The notes below the pieces were generated by a model, which was not told the origin of the DNA, did not search any database, and saw nothing but the letters and a program-made list of their open reading frames with translations. A stretch of DNA of 7,971 nt from Proteobacteria bacterium UBA6920. Its GTDB lineage: Bacteria > Pseudomonadota > Gammaproteobacteria > SG8-11. The DNA is taken from the NCBI GenBank assembly GCA_002448875.1, contig DKAS01000013.1:1-7971 (forward strand), written 5' to 3'. Below, one piece after another: positions 1-6,139 of the stretch. The first letter of the stretch is position 1. Every line of letters begins with the position of its first letter. Made by a program: the position numbers and the translations under genes.

Positions 1-914
1 CCACCGGGCGCGTCGGTGGACGTCGGCGGACGCGCCGCCAGTTGATACTCGTTGATCACCAGACGGGTCAAATTCGCCAGTCCGGCGACACCCTGGCCGC
101 TGGTCGATTTCACATGAATGGCCTGCCGCGCCAGGCGCAGGGCCTGGAGAAAACCCTGCGCGCTGCCACTGGTTTCATACACCAGATCAAACGCGCCACC
201 GGTCGCCTCACTGCTCAAGCCTACTTGGTCCGCGCCCAGCAGGCGCGGCAAAACATCGCCACCGGGACGATGCAGCAGCGCACAAATACTGAAATCCAAA
301 CCGCGCGTCCGCCGTTGCCAGGCCAGAGCGGCGATCAACAGCAAACCCAGCCGCCCGCAACCCAGCACCGCGACTCGCCGCCCGGCCTGCGGTGGCGACA
401 ACTGTGTTGCGCGCAGCGCTGCCGCCAGCGGCTCAACAAGAATAGCCAGCTCCGGCGACAGCGTCGCCGGCAACTCGTGCAGGGCCCGCCGCGGCGCCAG
501 CACCCAGGGCGCGAACCCTCCCGGCAACCGGTCTATCCCCAGAGTCAGGCGCTGCGGACAGTGATTGGCGAACCCGTGTTGACACCACCAGCAGCCGCTG
601 CAATCGACGCCGCGATGCCAGTGCGAGGCATTGATTTCCACCGCCACCGCCCGCCCGGCGAACTCCCCTACCAGTTCGTGGCCGGTCACTTGCGGCAGGG
701 CAAAAGGCAGGTGCTCGCGCTGCAGATCCGTGGCGCAGATCCCGCAGAACCGGCTGGCCACCGCCACATAACCCGCTCCCAGGGTCAGATACGGCGCGCC
801 GGCCCGGGTGATTTCCCAACCCTGCGCGCAATCGCCGACATAGACATAGGGCACCGGCCGCAACTGAGCGTCGGCACCGTAGTCCCAGGCGGTAAATGCG
901 TAACGCTCGCTCAT
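1..914 (-). CDS. Zinc-dependent medium-chain dehydrogenase (alcohol dehydrogenase-like), 3' end cut by window edge
   Basis: Reading leftward from ATG at 914 the frame stays open for 304 codons to the window edge, so the C-terminus is missing. It is a cytosolic MDR-superfamily oxidoreductase, expected to oxidise an alcohol or reduce a carbonyl using NAD(P). Visible marks are the catalytic-zinc motif CGICATD (Cys57), GHE at 78-80, and four structural-zinc cysteines at 105, 108, 111 and 119 (C-x2-C-x2-C-x7-C). There is also a zinc-ligand-type Glu161 in VEPLAAAL and a Rossmann motif GCGRLG at 185-190. The stretch between GHE and the cysteines is short, and the KST plus VINEY signatures near 269-290 fit, from memory, an MDR subgroup distinct from classical ADH and threonine dehydrogenase. 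The first ~40 residues look unlike typical MDR starts. No strong ribosome site precedes ATG 914, and the frame is open further upstream, so the start is not certain. It lies 34 bases after the cpdA stop. The substrate is unknown. Confidence 0.9.
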   Translation of the reverse strand, partial: MSERYAFTAWDYGADAQLRPVPYVYVGDCAQGWEITRAGAPYLTLGAGYVAVASRFCGICATDLQREHLPFALPQVTGHELVGEFAGRAVAVEINASHWHRGVDCSGCWWCQHGFANHCPQRLTLGIDRLPGGFAPWVLAPRRALHELPATLSPELAILVEPLAAALRATQLSPPQAGRRVAVLGCGRLGLLLIAALAWQRRTRGLDFSICALLHRPGGDVLPRLLGADQVGLSSEATGGAFDLVYETSGSAQGFLQALRLARQAIHVKSTSGQGVAGLANLTRLVINEYQLAARPPTSTDAPG

Positions 915-948
915 CGCTGTGGCGGGCTCGATGGGTGCAACCCGACCA

Positions 949-1746
949 TCAATAATGGCTGGCCAACATGTTCACCACTTCCCGTGAAGCGTGGTCGCGC
1001 ACCACCACCGTATGCACACGGCCATCGGGCAGACAGCTGATGCAGCGAAACGCGGGCGCAACGGCGTCGAGAGTGAAGGTGTCTTCACCCGGCTTGAACT
1101 GAACGCAGGTGGAGGGGCTGCCCAGCCAGCGTACCGTGCCCTGCATACGATCATATTCCTGATGAACATGACCGAACACAACAGCCCTAACCTGCGGGTG
1201 GCGGGAAATAAGGTGGGTAAATTCGCGATGATTCTGCAAACCGATCTTGTCCAGCCAGACGCTGCCGACGCTGACCGGCGGGTGATGCAGGGCGATGAGG
1301 CAATGCTGCTGCGAGTGCGCCGCCAGTTCCTGCTCCAGAAAAGCCAGCTGTTCCGCCGCCAGCCGCCCTCCCACCTCGCCGGCGGCAACGGTATTGAGCA
1401 GGATAAAACGCCAGTTCTGCCGGCTGAACGCCTTGTGGTCGCAAATCAAGGCGCCGCGCAATTGCGCGTCCAGGGCGGGGGGATTGTCGTGGTTACCAGG
1501 CACCAGGTACAGGGGCAGGCCCAGGGAGGACAGCAACTGCCCCAAACGCTGGTAGCCGGCGGCAGAACCGTCATGCACGAGATCGCCTGTCAACAGAACA
1601 AACTCCGGCTGATAGTCCGCCTGGGCCACCCCGGCGACCACCCCTTGCAGGCTGCGCTGGGTGTTGACGCCCAGCAAGGTGCCCTCAACATCAGCAAACA
1701 AATGGGTATCGGTAATCTGAATCAGGCGTACAGGATCGGCATGCAT
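949..1746 (-). CDS. cpdA: 3',5'-cyclic-AMP phosphodiesterase CpdA
   Basis: A 265-residue calcineurin-like metallophosphoesterase, close to the ~275 residues of E. coli CpdA. The family hydrolyses cAMP to AMP in the cytosol and so tunes Crp-type regulation. The metal-binding motifs appear in order: DTH (Asp13, His15), GDL (Asp55), GNHD (Asn85, His86), HHPP (His154-155) and GHVHQ (His193, His195). CpdA-specific stretches also match remembered E. coli sequence: LQITDTHLF-like near 8-17, LLGVNT at 24-29, and STCVQFKPG followed by FTLD at 212-226. ATG 1746 is the first start after an in-frame TAA four codons upstream, which fixes the N-terminus. The ribosome site is weak. The leader carries a strong GC hairpin (1766-1799). 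I see no clear TGTGA-N6-TCACA Crp site upstream. The dehydrogenase at 914 follows closely, so co-transcription is likely. Confidence 0.93.
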   Translation of the reverse strand: MHADPVRLIQITDTHLFADVEGTLLGVNTQRSLQGVVAGVAQADYQPEFVLLTGDLVHDGSAAGYQRLGQLLSSLGLPLYLVPGNHDNPPALDAQLRGALICDHKAFSRQNWRFILLNTVAAGEVGGRLAAEQLAFLEQELAAHSQQHCLIALHHPPVSVGSVWLDKIGLQNHREFTHLISRHPQVRAVVFGHVHQEYDRMQGTVRWLGSPSTCVQFKPGEDTFTLDAVAPAFRCISCLPDGRVHTVVVRDHASREVVNMLASHY

Positions 1747-1765
1747 GGCTATAGCTTAAGTCACG

Positions 1766-1799
1766 AAGCCGGGACGGGGGTCGACCCCGAACCGGCCTT
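1766..1799 (-). repeat. GC-rich interrupted hairpin in the cpdA leader
   Basis: AAGCCGG (1766-1772) pairs with CCGGCCTT (1792-1799) with one bulged C. Inside it GGGGTCGACCCC (1777-1788) is a perfect 12-base palindrome. The structure ends about 20 bases upstream of the cpdA start codon, so in mRNA it would sit just before the translation start. No T-run follows on either strand, so a plain intrinsic terminator is unlikely. The left arm overlaps the word CACGAAGCCGG (1762-1772), which recurs at 2060-2070. Confidence 0.55.
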
Positions 1800-2019
1800 T
1801 AATTTCATCTGTCCTTGAAGGCAAGGCAGTCCCTTTGCGCATCGGCATATCTATCTAATATGTTTTTATATCACCTGCTTCGACTATAGCCAATCTCTAC
1901 GCCAGTCCGCCCTGTGGCGATTCAATATATTGTTAAATTTGCGCTTTTTCTTTACCGCCGACGGAGCTCCTGGGGCAAACCCGCTTCCCGGTGTCTGTGT
2001 ACTTTTCAGGCAATATGAA

Positions 2020-2025
2020 TATAAT
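2020..2025 (+). promoter_or_regulatory. Possible -10 hexamer for the DUF5666 lipoprotein gene
   Basis: A perfect TATAAT lies 142 bases before the ATG at 2168. No good -35 stands 16-18 bases upstream (the bases near 1997-2002 read GTGTAC), so the site is only a candidate. A TTGACA at 2026-2031 has no partner -10 at the right distance. If the TATAAT is used, the mRNA has a leader of roughly 135 bases that includes both downstream structures. Confidence 0.3.
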
Positions 2026-2053
2026 TTGACATAATATTGCATTGCCCAGGGGG

Positions 2054-2072
2054 GTTCGGCACGAAGCCGGAC
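2054..2072 (+). repeat. Short stem-loop in the DUF5666 gene leader, sharing an 11-base word with the cpdA leader
   Basis: GTTCGGC (2054-2060) pairs with GCCGGAC (2066-2072), giving 7 bp including one G-T wobble around an ACGAA loop. The loop and right arm contain CACGAAGCCGG (2060-2070), identical to 1762-1772 on the same strand. No T-run follows, so it does not look like a terminator. Confidence 0.45.
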
Positions 2073-2080
2073 AAGGTTTC

Positions 2081-2148
2081 AATCCGATCAATTTATTTCT
2101 TTATTTTTCAATAAGTAAAATTCTTATCACTTATTGATCAGACGGATT
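2081..2148 (+). promoter_or_regulatory. Nested inverted repeat just upstream of the DUF5666 lipoprotein gene
   Basis: The outer arms are AATCCG (2081-2086) with CGGATT (2143-2148), continued by ATCAAT (2087-2092) with ATTGAT (2133-2138); CAGA (2139-2142) is unpaired. Inside, TCAATAAGT (2108-2116) and ACTTATTGA (2129-2137) are perfect 9-base arms with a 12-base spacer. An alternative ATAAG/CTTAT stem (2111-2115 with 2123-2127) lies within. The outer and inner pairings share the bases ATTGA, so they exclude each other. The block ends about 19 bases before the ATG, leaving room for the ribosome site (AGGG near 2159-2162). It could act as an operator or as a switching leader RNA; nothing in the sequence decides which. 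Confidence 0.5.
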
Positions 2149-2167
2149 AAGCGCTGAGTAGGGTGTT

Positions 2168-3400
2168 ATGTTGAAAAAATCCATTTACTACTTTTTCGTC
2201 ATGGTTTTAGTAGCCAATATGGCCGGCGCGCTCAGCGCCTGCGATAACCAGGGAAAAAATCACCACCATAAGAACTCGATATCCATTATTACCACCGGCG
2301 AAATCTCCCGCGTCAACGACAGCGTCGTCACCGTGCGTGACTTCGATTTCCGCCTGGACTCGGCCGTGGTATCCCTGCGCGGCGCCCAGGGAAGCTCCCG
2401 CGATCTGCACCGCGGCATGGTCGTCACCGTCAAAGGCACGGTCTCCCTGGAAAGCCATTCCGGCCAGGCTGACAGTATCGACTACCAAACCCTGGCAACG
2501 GGACCGATCACCGCCGTCTACGCGGATGAATTGCGCCTGCAGTTGGAGAATCAAGTCATCTGGTTGAACGCGAATACCGTATTCCAGGGCACCAACCTGG
2601 CCTCCCTGCGTGCCGGTGACATCATCGAGGTCAATGGCTATCTGGCCGACGACGGCATTCATGCCACCTATATCCGGCTGCTGCCCCTGGCTACCGGCAA
2701 AACGGTGCTCACCGGCATCATCAGCAATCTGGACACCGCCGCCATGACCTTCACCCTGGGCCAGGCCTTGGTCGACTACAGCGCCGCCACCCTGGGTAAA
2801 CTGCCCGCCGGTGGCCTGCAAAACGGCTTGCTGGTCAACGTCACCGCCACCCGCGCCAGCGACCGGTTGTACGCCAGTCGGATTCTGGTCATGGCCCGCC
2901 CGGGAGGCGCGCCAACCCCGGGCGGCGGACCCTACCCCGGCAATGACAACGTGTCCCTCATTGACCCGACATCCGCGCCACCGGCCGCCGCCGGCAATGG
3001 GCTGCCGTCTGGCACCCCGACCACCTTGCCACCGGCCGCGGAAAAACTGCTGTTGGATGGCTTTGTTCTTGCAATCAACGATGATGGCAGCCTGCGAATC
3101 GGCGATGTATTGATTTATACGGACGACGCCACGGTGCTGAACAACGGCGGCGCGACGGATCTGCGTCTCGGCAGTTATCTGCGTATCGAAGCCAGTCTCA
3201 CTAACGACGGACGCTGGCTGGCCGACATCATCACCCTGCCGATCGAGGCCACCGCCGAAGAACCTTCCGAACCAGAGGACGCAAATCAGACCGGCGCCGG
3301 GGTGACGGTCAGCGACGGCGAGAATTCATGTGATCCGCACCAGGGCGATGCGCGGGAACACGATCGCGCGCAAGGCGAAAGCAGCGGCCCGCGGGAGTGA
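2168..3400 (+). CDS. Lipoprotein with about four DUF5666-like repeats
   Basis: A 410-residue exported protein. Residues 1-25 form a lipoprotein signal: KK, a hydrophobic stretch, then lipobox LSAC with the lipid-bearing Cys25. Asp26 at position +2 is the classic inner-membrane retention signal in enterobacteria, so it may stay on the periplasmic face of the inner membrane. Four similar beta-rich segments of about 60-65 residues follow, at roughly 41-106, 111-172, 178-242 and 293-358. Each shows the DUF5666-type pattern of a short 'G-I-v-D' opening, a middle LxxGmxVxVxG-like turn (HRGMVVTVKG at 81-90; RAGDIIEVNG at 148-157) and an A-x-x-I ending. A Pro/Gly-rich linker (245-290) precedes the last repeat, and a hydrophilic, acidic tail follows from 360. 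The tail may be poorly ordered. ATG 2168 has AGGG upstream. The molecular role of DUF5666 is unknown to me. The microprotein at 3483 follows on the same strand. Confidence 0.88.
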   Translation: MLKKSIYYFFVMVLVANMAGALSACDNQGKNHHHKNSISIITTGEISRVNDSVVTVRDFDFRLDSAVVSLRGAQGSSRDLHRGMVVTVKGTVSLESHSGQADSIDYQTLATGPITAVYADELRLQLENQVIWLNANTVFQGTNLASLRAGDIIEVNGYLADDGIHATYIRLLPLATGKTVLTGIISNLDTAAMTFTLGQALVDYSAATLGKLPAGGLQNGLLVNVTATRASDRLYASRILVMARPGGAPTPGGGPYPGNDNVSLIDPTSAPPAAAGNGLPSGTPTTLPPAAEKLLLDGFVLAINDDGSLRIGDVLIYTDDATVLNNGGATDLRLGSYLRIEASLTNDGRWLADIITLPIEATAEEPSEPEDANQTGAGVTVSDGENSCDPHQGDAREHDRAQGESSGPRE

Positions 3401-3482
3401 AAACCTCACACCACAAAGCGGTGAAGCTGCAGCGCGCCGGCCGGGATAAAGGCATACAGTAAAATTGTAACCAGGGGGCACT

Positions 3483-3608
3483 ATGAGAAAGCTTAGACTC
3501 AACGCGCAGACCGTCAACTACCTGATGCAGGCTCTGAGCCTGTTCGCGTTGCTGATCGGCGTTGCCTTCACCAGTTCGGCCCTGATCGCCGCCGTCCTCA
3601 CGTTCTAA
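3483..3608 (+). CDS. 41-residue single-pass membrane microprotein
   Basis: I do not recognise this protein. The ATG at 3483 follows an AGGGGG ribosome site by four bases. The product starts with a basic MRKLR segment and has one hydrophobic helix at about residues 14-39 (LMQALSLFALLIG and onward), ending TF. This predicts a small inner-membrane protein with its N-terminus in the cytoplasm. It begins 82 bases after the DUF5666 lipoprotein stop, with no clear terminator between, so co-transcription is plausible. Its TAA (3606-3608) overlaps the TAG of the convergent gene (3605-3607), so the two genes share four bases. Good ribosome site, charge pattern and tight fit between neighbours argue for a real gene; its small size means chance cannot be excluded. 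Confidence 0.65.
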   Translation: MRKLRLNAQTVNYLMQALSLFALLIGVAFTSSALIAAVLTF

Positions 3609-5248
3609 TCGGACGCCACCAGCAGGCGCGCCGGCATCCCGGCCTGTTGCGTCCGGCGCGGCGCCAGGCTGAGTAGCAGATCCGCGCTGGTCAGATCCAG
3701 AATGTTTCTGCGCAAATCCTCGCGCATCCGCGCATCCAACACATCGATGGGATTATAGTTATCGCTGAGAATGAACCCCTGCCCGCCTAACGCGAATTGA
3801 ATTTGGCGCCCGAAGATCCCGCGCAAAGCGTCGCGGATCACCGGATGCATGTCATAAACATCCAGATCAAACTCCGGGGTCGGCAGCGCCGGCCCCTGAT
3901 AGGCCAGCAGCGTGATATTACCCACTTTATCCCTTGCCGGATCGAAGGCAGGATACACCTCTACCGTGTCGAACACCGCGCGCAAAGTGCGGATCACCGC
4001 CGCGGTGCCCGCCGCGTCCTCACCGATACCGCCAAGCACGTTCATCGCCAGCACGCCGCCGCCGGCCAGGTGCGCCGCCATGGCGGCGAACGCCTCGCGG
4101 CTGATGACATGCCCGGGAGTGTAGTCGCCGTTGAATACATCGAGAATGATATAGTCATAGCGGCGCGGTGACTGCTCGATGAAATAGCGGGCGTCCTGCA
4201 CCGCCAGCTCGCCCTGCAGGGTGAATGCGAAGAACTCACGCGCCACCTGCACCACCGTGGGATCGATATCCACCACATCGGTAATCACCCCCTGCCGTTC
4301 ATACCACATCGGTACCACCCCGGCCCCCAGACCGACCACCAGGCAGCGCTGCCCATCGGGATGCTTGGCCCGGGGCAGAAATTGCAGGAAATAGTTGTAG
4401 CGATAGATTGATCCGCGCCCGTGCATGTCCACGCCGCCCTGCACCTGGCCGTTGATCAGCAATTCACGCACGTGGGTTTGCTCGAAACTGTAGTCCACCA
4501 CTTTGACTGCGCCGTAAAAACTCTGCCGGTTATACACCTGCTCCACCCGGGTGCCGTCGGCCATGGTGCGCACGGTAAATTCCGGCGGCGACGGCATAAG
4601 CACGGGCAGGAAACACAGCAGCAAACCGGCGTAACGGCGGCGGAACCAGGCGAAATAGGCCGTCGCCAGCAGGATCAGCAGAAAACCCACGGTATAAAAA
4701 ATCTGATCGACTCCCAGATAGGCGATCAGATAAAAGCCGGTCACTACCGTACCGGCGACGCTGCCCAGGGTGGACAGGGCGTAAAAACTGCCGACGGTGC
4801 GCCCGATGTTATGCAGTTCGCGGGCGGCGATTTTGATCAGATAGGGAGAGACGCATCCCAGCAGGAACAGGCTGGGACCGAATAGCACCAGGGTACTCGC
4901 GAACGCGCCGCCGCGCAGGCCCAGTGGCTGCGCCAGCTTGAGCACCGGCGCCTTGAGCGGCGGTACCAGCAGCACCAGCAGGCCACTGCAAAGAATAATG
5001 ATATAGAGGGCGGCGGCGCTGCCGCGACGATCGGCAAATTGACCACCGGCCCAGTAGCCGCCCGCCAGGGCGATAAGCGTCACGGTGATCAGGGAGGTCC
5101 AGACAAACAGACTGACGCCGAAAAACGGGCCTACGACCCGCGAACCGAGCACTTCGATGACCATGACCAGCGCACCGCAGAGGACGGCGGTGATGAACAG
5201 AAAAAACAGCAACTGCTTGCCGTGCGCGGCGGCGGCAGAATCCGACAT
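3605..5248 (-). CDS. Membrane-anchored spermidine-synthase-like protein (fused membrane/Rossmann type)
   Basis: A 547-residue fusion. Residues about 13-217 hold roughly seven hydrophobic helices of the 'fused MFS/spermidine synthase' kind. Residues ~225-547 resemble the aminopropyltransferase/Rossmann methyltransferase fold: VVGLGAG (304-310) for the adenosyl cofactor, VDIDP (326-330) with its acidic ribose-binding residue, QDAR (351-354), and LDVFNGDYTPGH (369-380) in place of the spermidine-synthase D-S/T-D-P loop. That loop change is usual in this membrane family as I remember it, so spermidine formation should not be assumed. The frame opens further up to 5392, but ATG 5248 has a perfect AGGAGGT site and avoids a 92-base overlap with the gene upstream, so I chose it. 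The preceding membrane gene ends 52 bases upstream. The stop overlaps the convergent microprotein gene. Confidence 0.88.
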   Translation of the reverse strand: MSDSAAAAHGKQLLFFLFITAVLCGALVMVIEVLGSRVVGPFFGVSLFVWTSLITVTLIALAGGYWAGGQFADRRGSAAALYIIILCSGLLVLLVPPLKAPVLKLAQPLGLRGGAFASTLVLFGPSLFLLGCVSPYLIKIAARELHNIGRTVGSFYALSTLGSVAGTVVTGFYLIAYLGVDQIFYTVGFLLILLATAYFAWFRRRYAGLLLCFLPVLMPSPPEFTVRTMADGTRVEQVYNRQSFYGAVKVVDYSFEQTHVRELLINGQVQGGVDMHGRGSIYRYNYFLQFLPRAKHPDGQRCLVVGLGAGVVPMWYERQGVITDVVDIDPTVVQVAREFFAFTLQGELAVQDARYFIEQSPRRYDYIILDVFNGDYTPGHVISREAFAAMAAHLAGGGVLAMNVLGGIGEDAAGTAAVIRTLRAVFDTVEVYPAFDPARDKVGNITLLAYQGPALPTPEFDLDVYDMHPVIRDALRGIFGRQIQFALGGQGFILSDNYNPIDVLDARMREDLRRNILDLTSADLLLSLAPRRTQQAGMPARLLVASD

Positions 5249-5254
5249 GGCAGC

Positions 5255-5261
5255 ACCTCCT
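5255..5261 (-). promoter_or_regulatory. Strong ribosome binding site that decides the start at 5248
   Basis: AGGAGGT on the minus strand lies six bases before the ATG at 5248. The longer in-frame start at 5392 would add 48 residues rich in Ala, Gly, Ser and Pro, lying mostly in another frame of the upstream gene. That makes 5248 the likely start. Confidence 0.85.
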
Positions 5262-5300
5262 GGACAACTTCTACCTGCCCCGGCAGCTTCCTGCCCGCCG

Positions 5301-5984
5301 TCACCAATCCCGCACCGCTTTGCGGGCGATATCGTTGTCAGGCCGCGCGATGAGGCCGGTCGCGCCGAGGTTAACAGTATAGGCGCCTCCATCGGTCATG
5401 GGAAGATAGGCGCCGCTGCCATACACGCTGTCGACCCACTGCCATTGCGCTTCGTGTTGCAGCCAGCTCCAGATATCGAGGCTGGCGGGCGGAGCCAACT
5501 CATACACGCTGCGCCGTCCGTTCTGCTCGCGCACGACATCGAGATAGCGCCCCTGCAGGCGTTGCAAACGATAACGCGGCTGCAATCCGAGCAGCTGCGC
5601 CCAGGATTTCCACTTGAGGACACGCGCGTCCAGCTGCCATTCGTCCCCCAGCAGATCGAACTCGCCGCTGCGACCGCTGTTTTCCGTGACTATCACCCGA
5701 AAATGCTGCGGCCCGACGGCGGTAAACTGCAGCCGGGCGACAGGCTGCTCCACGGTCAGCCGCTGGTAAACGTAGAGATTCGACAGCACCAGCCCGAGCA
5801 CCACACTGGCCGCCACCGCCAGCACCCCCAGGCCGCCGTAGGATAACAGCGGCAGCAGACGCCAGCGCAGCAGCATGCGCAACGCCAGCCACAGGCCGAC
5901 CAGCCCGGCCACGGCGAACAACAACGCCATGCCGCCGACCACCTGCAGCTCGCGATCGTTACCGATAATCTCCAGAAAGTTCAT
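5301..5984 (-). CDS. Conserved two-helix inner-membrane protein (family often labelled 'cation/multidrug efflux pump')
   Basis: A 227-residue protein with two hydrophobic helices at about 16-38 and 46-69, joined by a short basic segment (LRWRLLP). A soluble domain of ~155 residues follows. If the N-terminus is outside or inside, the soluble domain lies on the same side as it; by the positive-inside rule the basic loop should be cytoplasmic, placing the domain in the periplasm. Segments such as EWQLDARVLKWKSW (115-128), RLQGRY (142-147), WVDSVYGSGAYLPM (183-196) and GLIARPDN (210-217) match, from memory, a conserved Pseudomonas-type family. That family is sometimes called an efflux pump, but two helices are far too few for an RND or MFS transporter, so the label is doubtful. 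The ribosome site before ATG 5984 is weak. The spermidine-synthase-like gene follows after 52 bases, probably in one operon. Function unknown. Confidence 0.85.
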   Translation of the reverse strand: MNFLEIIGNDRELQVVGGMALLFAVAGLVGLWLALRMLLRWRLLPLLSYGGLGVLAVAASVVLGLVLSNLYVYQRLTVEQPVARLQFTAVGPQHFRVIVTENSGRSGEFDLLGDEWQLDARVLKWKSWAQLLGLQPRYRLQRLQGRYLDVVREQNGRRSVYELAPPASLDIWSWLQHEAQWQWVDSVYGSGAYLPMTDGGAYTVNLGATGLIARPDNDIARKAVRDW

Positions 5985-6046
5985 TGCTGGACGCAGCTCT
6001 ATTTACCAAGAACATCATGCAGTAAGCCACCTGTCTCTCCCGCGAA

Positions 6047-6068
6047 CCCGCCCCTGCCTGGGGGCGGG
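6047..6068. repeat. Strong GC hairpin between two minus-strand genes
   Basis: CCCGCCCC (6047-6054) and GGGGCGGG (6061-6068) form a perfect 8-bp stem with a six-base loop. It lies 63 bases upstream of the membrane-protein start at 5984 and 72 bases after the stop of the 131-residue gene. There is no T-run on either side, so it is not a standard intrinsic terminator. It might slow transcription or limit mRNA decay. Confidence 0.5.
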
Positions 6069-6089
6069 ACAGGGCGGGGATGGACTTAG

Positions 6090-6118
6090 ATGATAGCGTG
6101 GCCGGGACCGATTTGGAA
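6090..6118 (-). promoter_or_regulatory. Possible sigma-70-type promoter upstream of the two-helix membrane protein gene
   Basis: On the minus strand TTCCAA (6118-6113) and TATCAT (6095-6090) are spaced by exactly 17 bases. The -10 has one mismatch, and the -35 matches only three of six. If real, the pair 5984/5248 would have its own transcript besides read-through from the gene at 6535, and the hairpin at 6047-6068 would be in the leader. Confidence 0.3.
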
Positions 6119-6139
6119 TTACGCAGCGCCCACGGCCGG

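Larger units (their letters stand above)
1747..2167. other. Divergent intergenic region between cpdA and the DUF5666 lipoprotein gene
   Basis: These 421 bases contain no credible ORF. The region is GC-rich next to cpdA and AT-rich around 1850-1940, 2010-2040 and 2085-2150. It must hold the promoters of both divergent genes. It contains two GC-rich hairpins (1766-1799 and 2054-2072) that share the 11-base word CACGAAGCCGG, a TATAAT hexamer at 2020-2025, and a nested inverted repeat at 2081-2148. A GGGGCAAACC word near 1972 recalls the c-di-GMP-I riboswitch core, but the rest of that consensus is absent. Confidence 0.7.

Noticed and set aside
42..1040. Long plus-strand frame opposite the dehydrogenase gene
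   Set aside because: It is antisense to the dehydrogenase, which has clear zinc and Rossmann motifs. Its product is rich in Arg, Gln and Pro with no recognisable domain.
991..1818. Plus-strand frame opposite cpdA (275 residues)
   Set aside because: It is the complement of a fully motif-supported cpdA gene; GC-rich codon bias keeps the opposite frame open.
1882..1887. Minus-strand -10 element (TATAGT) for cpdA
   Set aside because: No acceptable -35 lies 16-18 bases upstream and several other AT-rich hexamers nearby are as good.
1965..2010. c-di-GMP-I riboswitch
   Set aside because: Only the GGGGCAAACC word fits. The following GNRA-type stem and the conserved GACGCAAAGCC segment are missing.
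3401..3482. Terminator after the DUF5666 lipoprotein gene
   Set aside because: Only a weak CACC/GGTG stem and a CCGGCCGG palindrome are present, with no T-run, so I did not call a terminator.
5249..5392. Longer N-terminus for the spermidine-synthase-like protein
   Set aside because: The 48 extra residues are low-complexity, overlap the upstream gene and lack a ribosome site, while ATG 5248 has AGGAGGT at the right distance.
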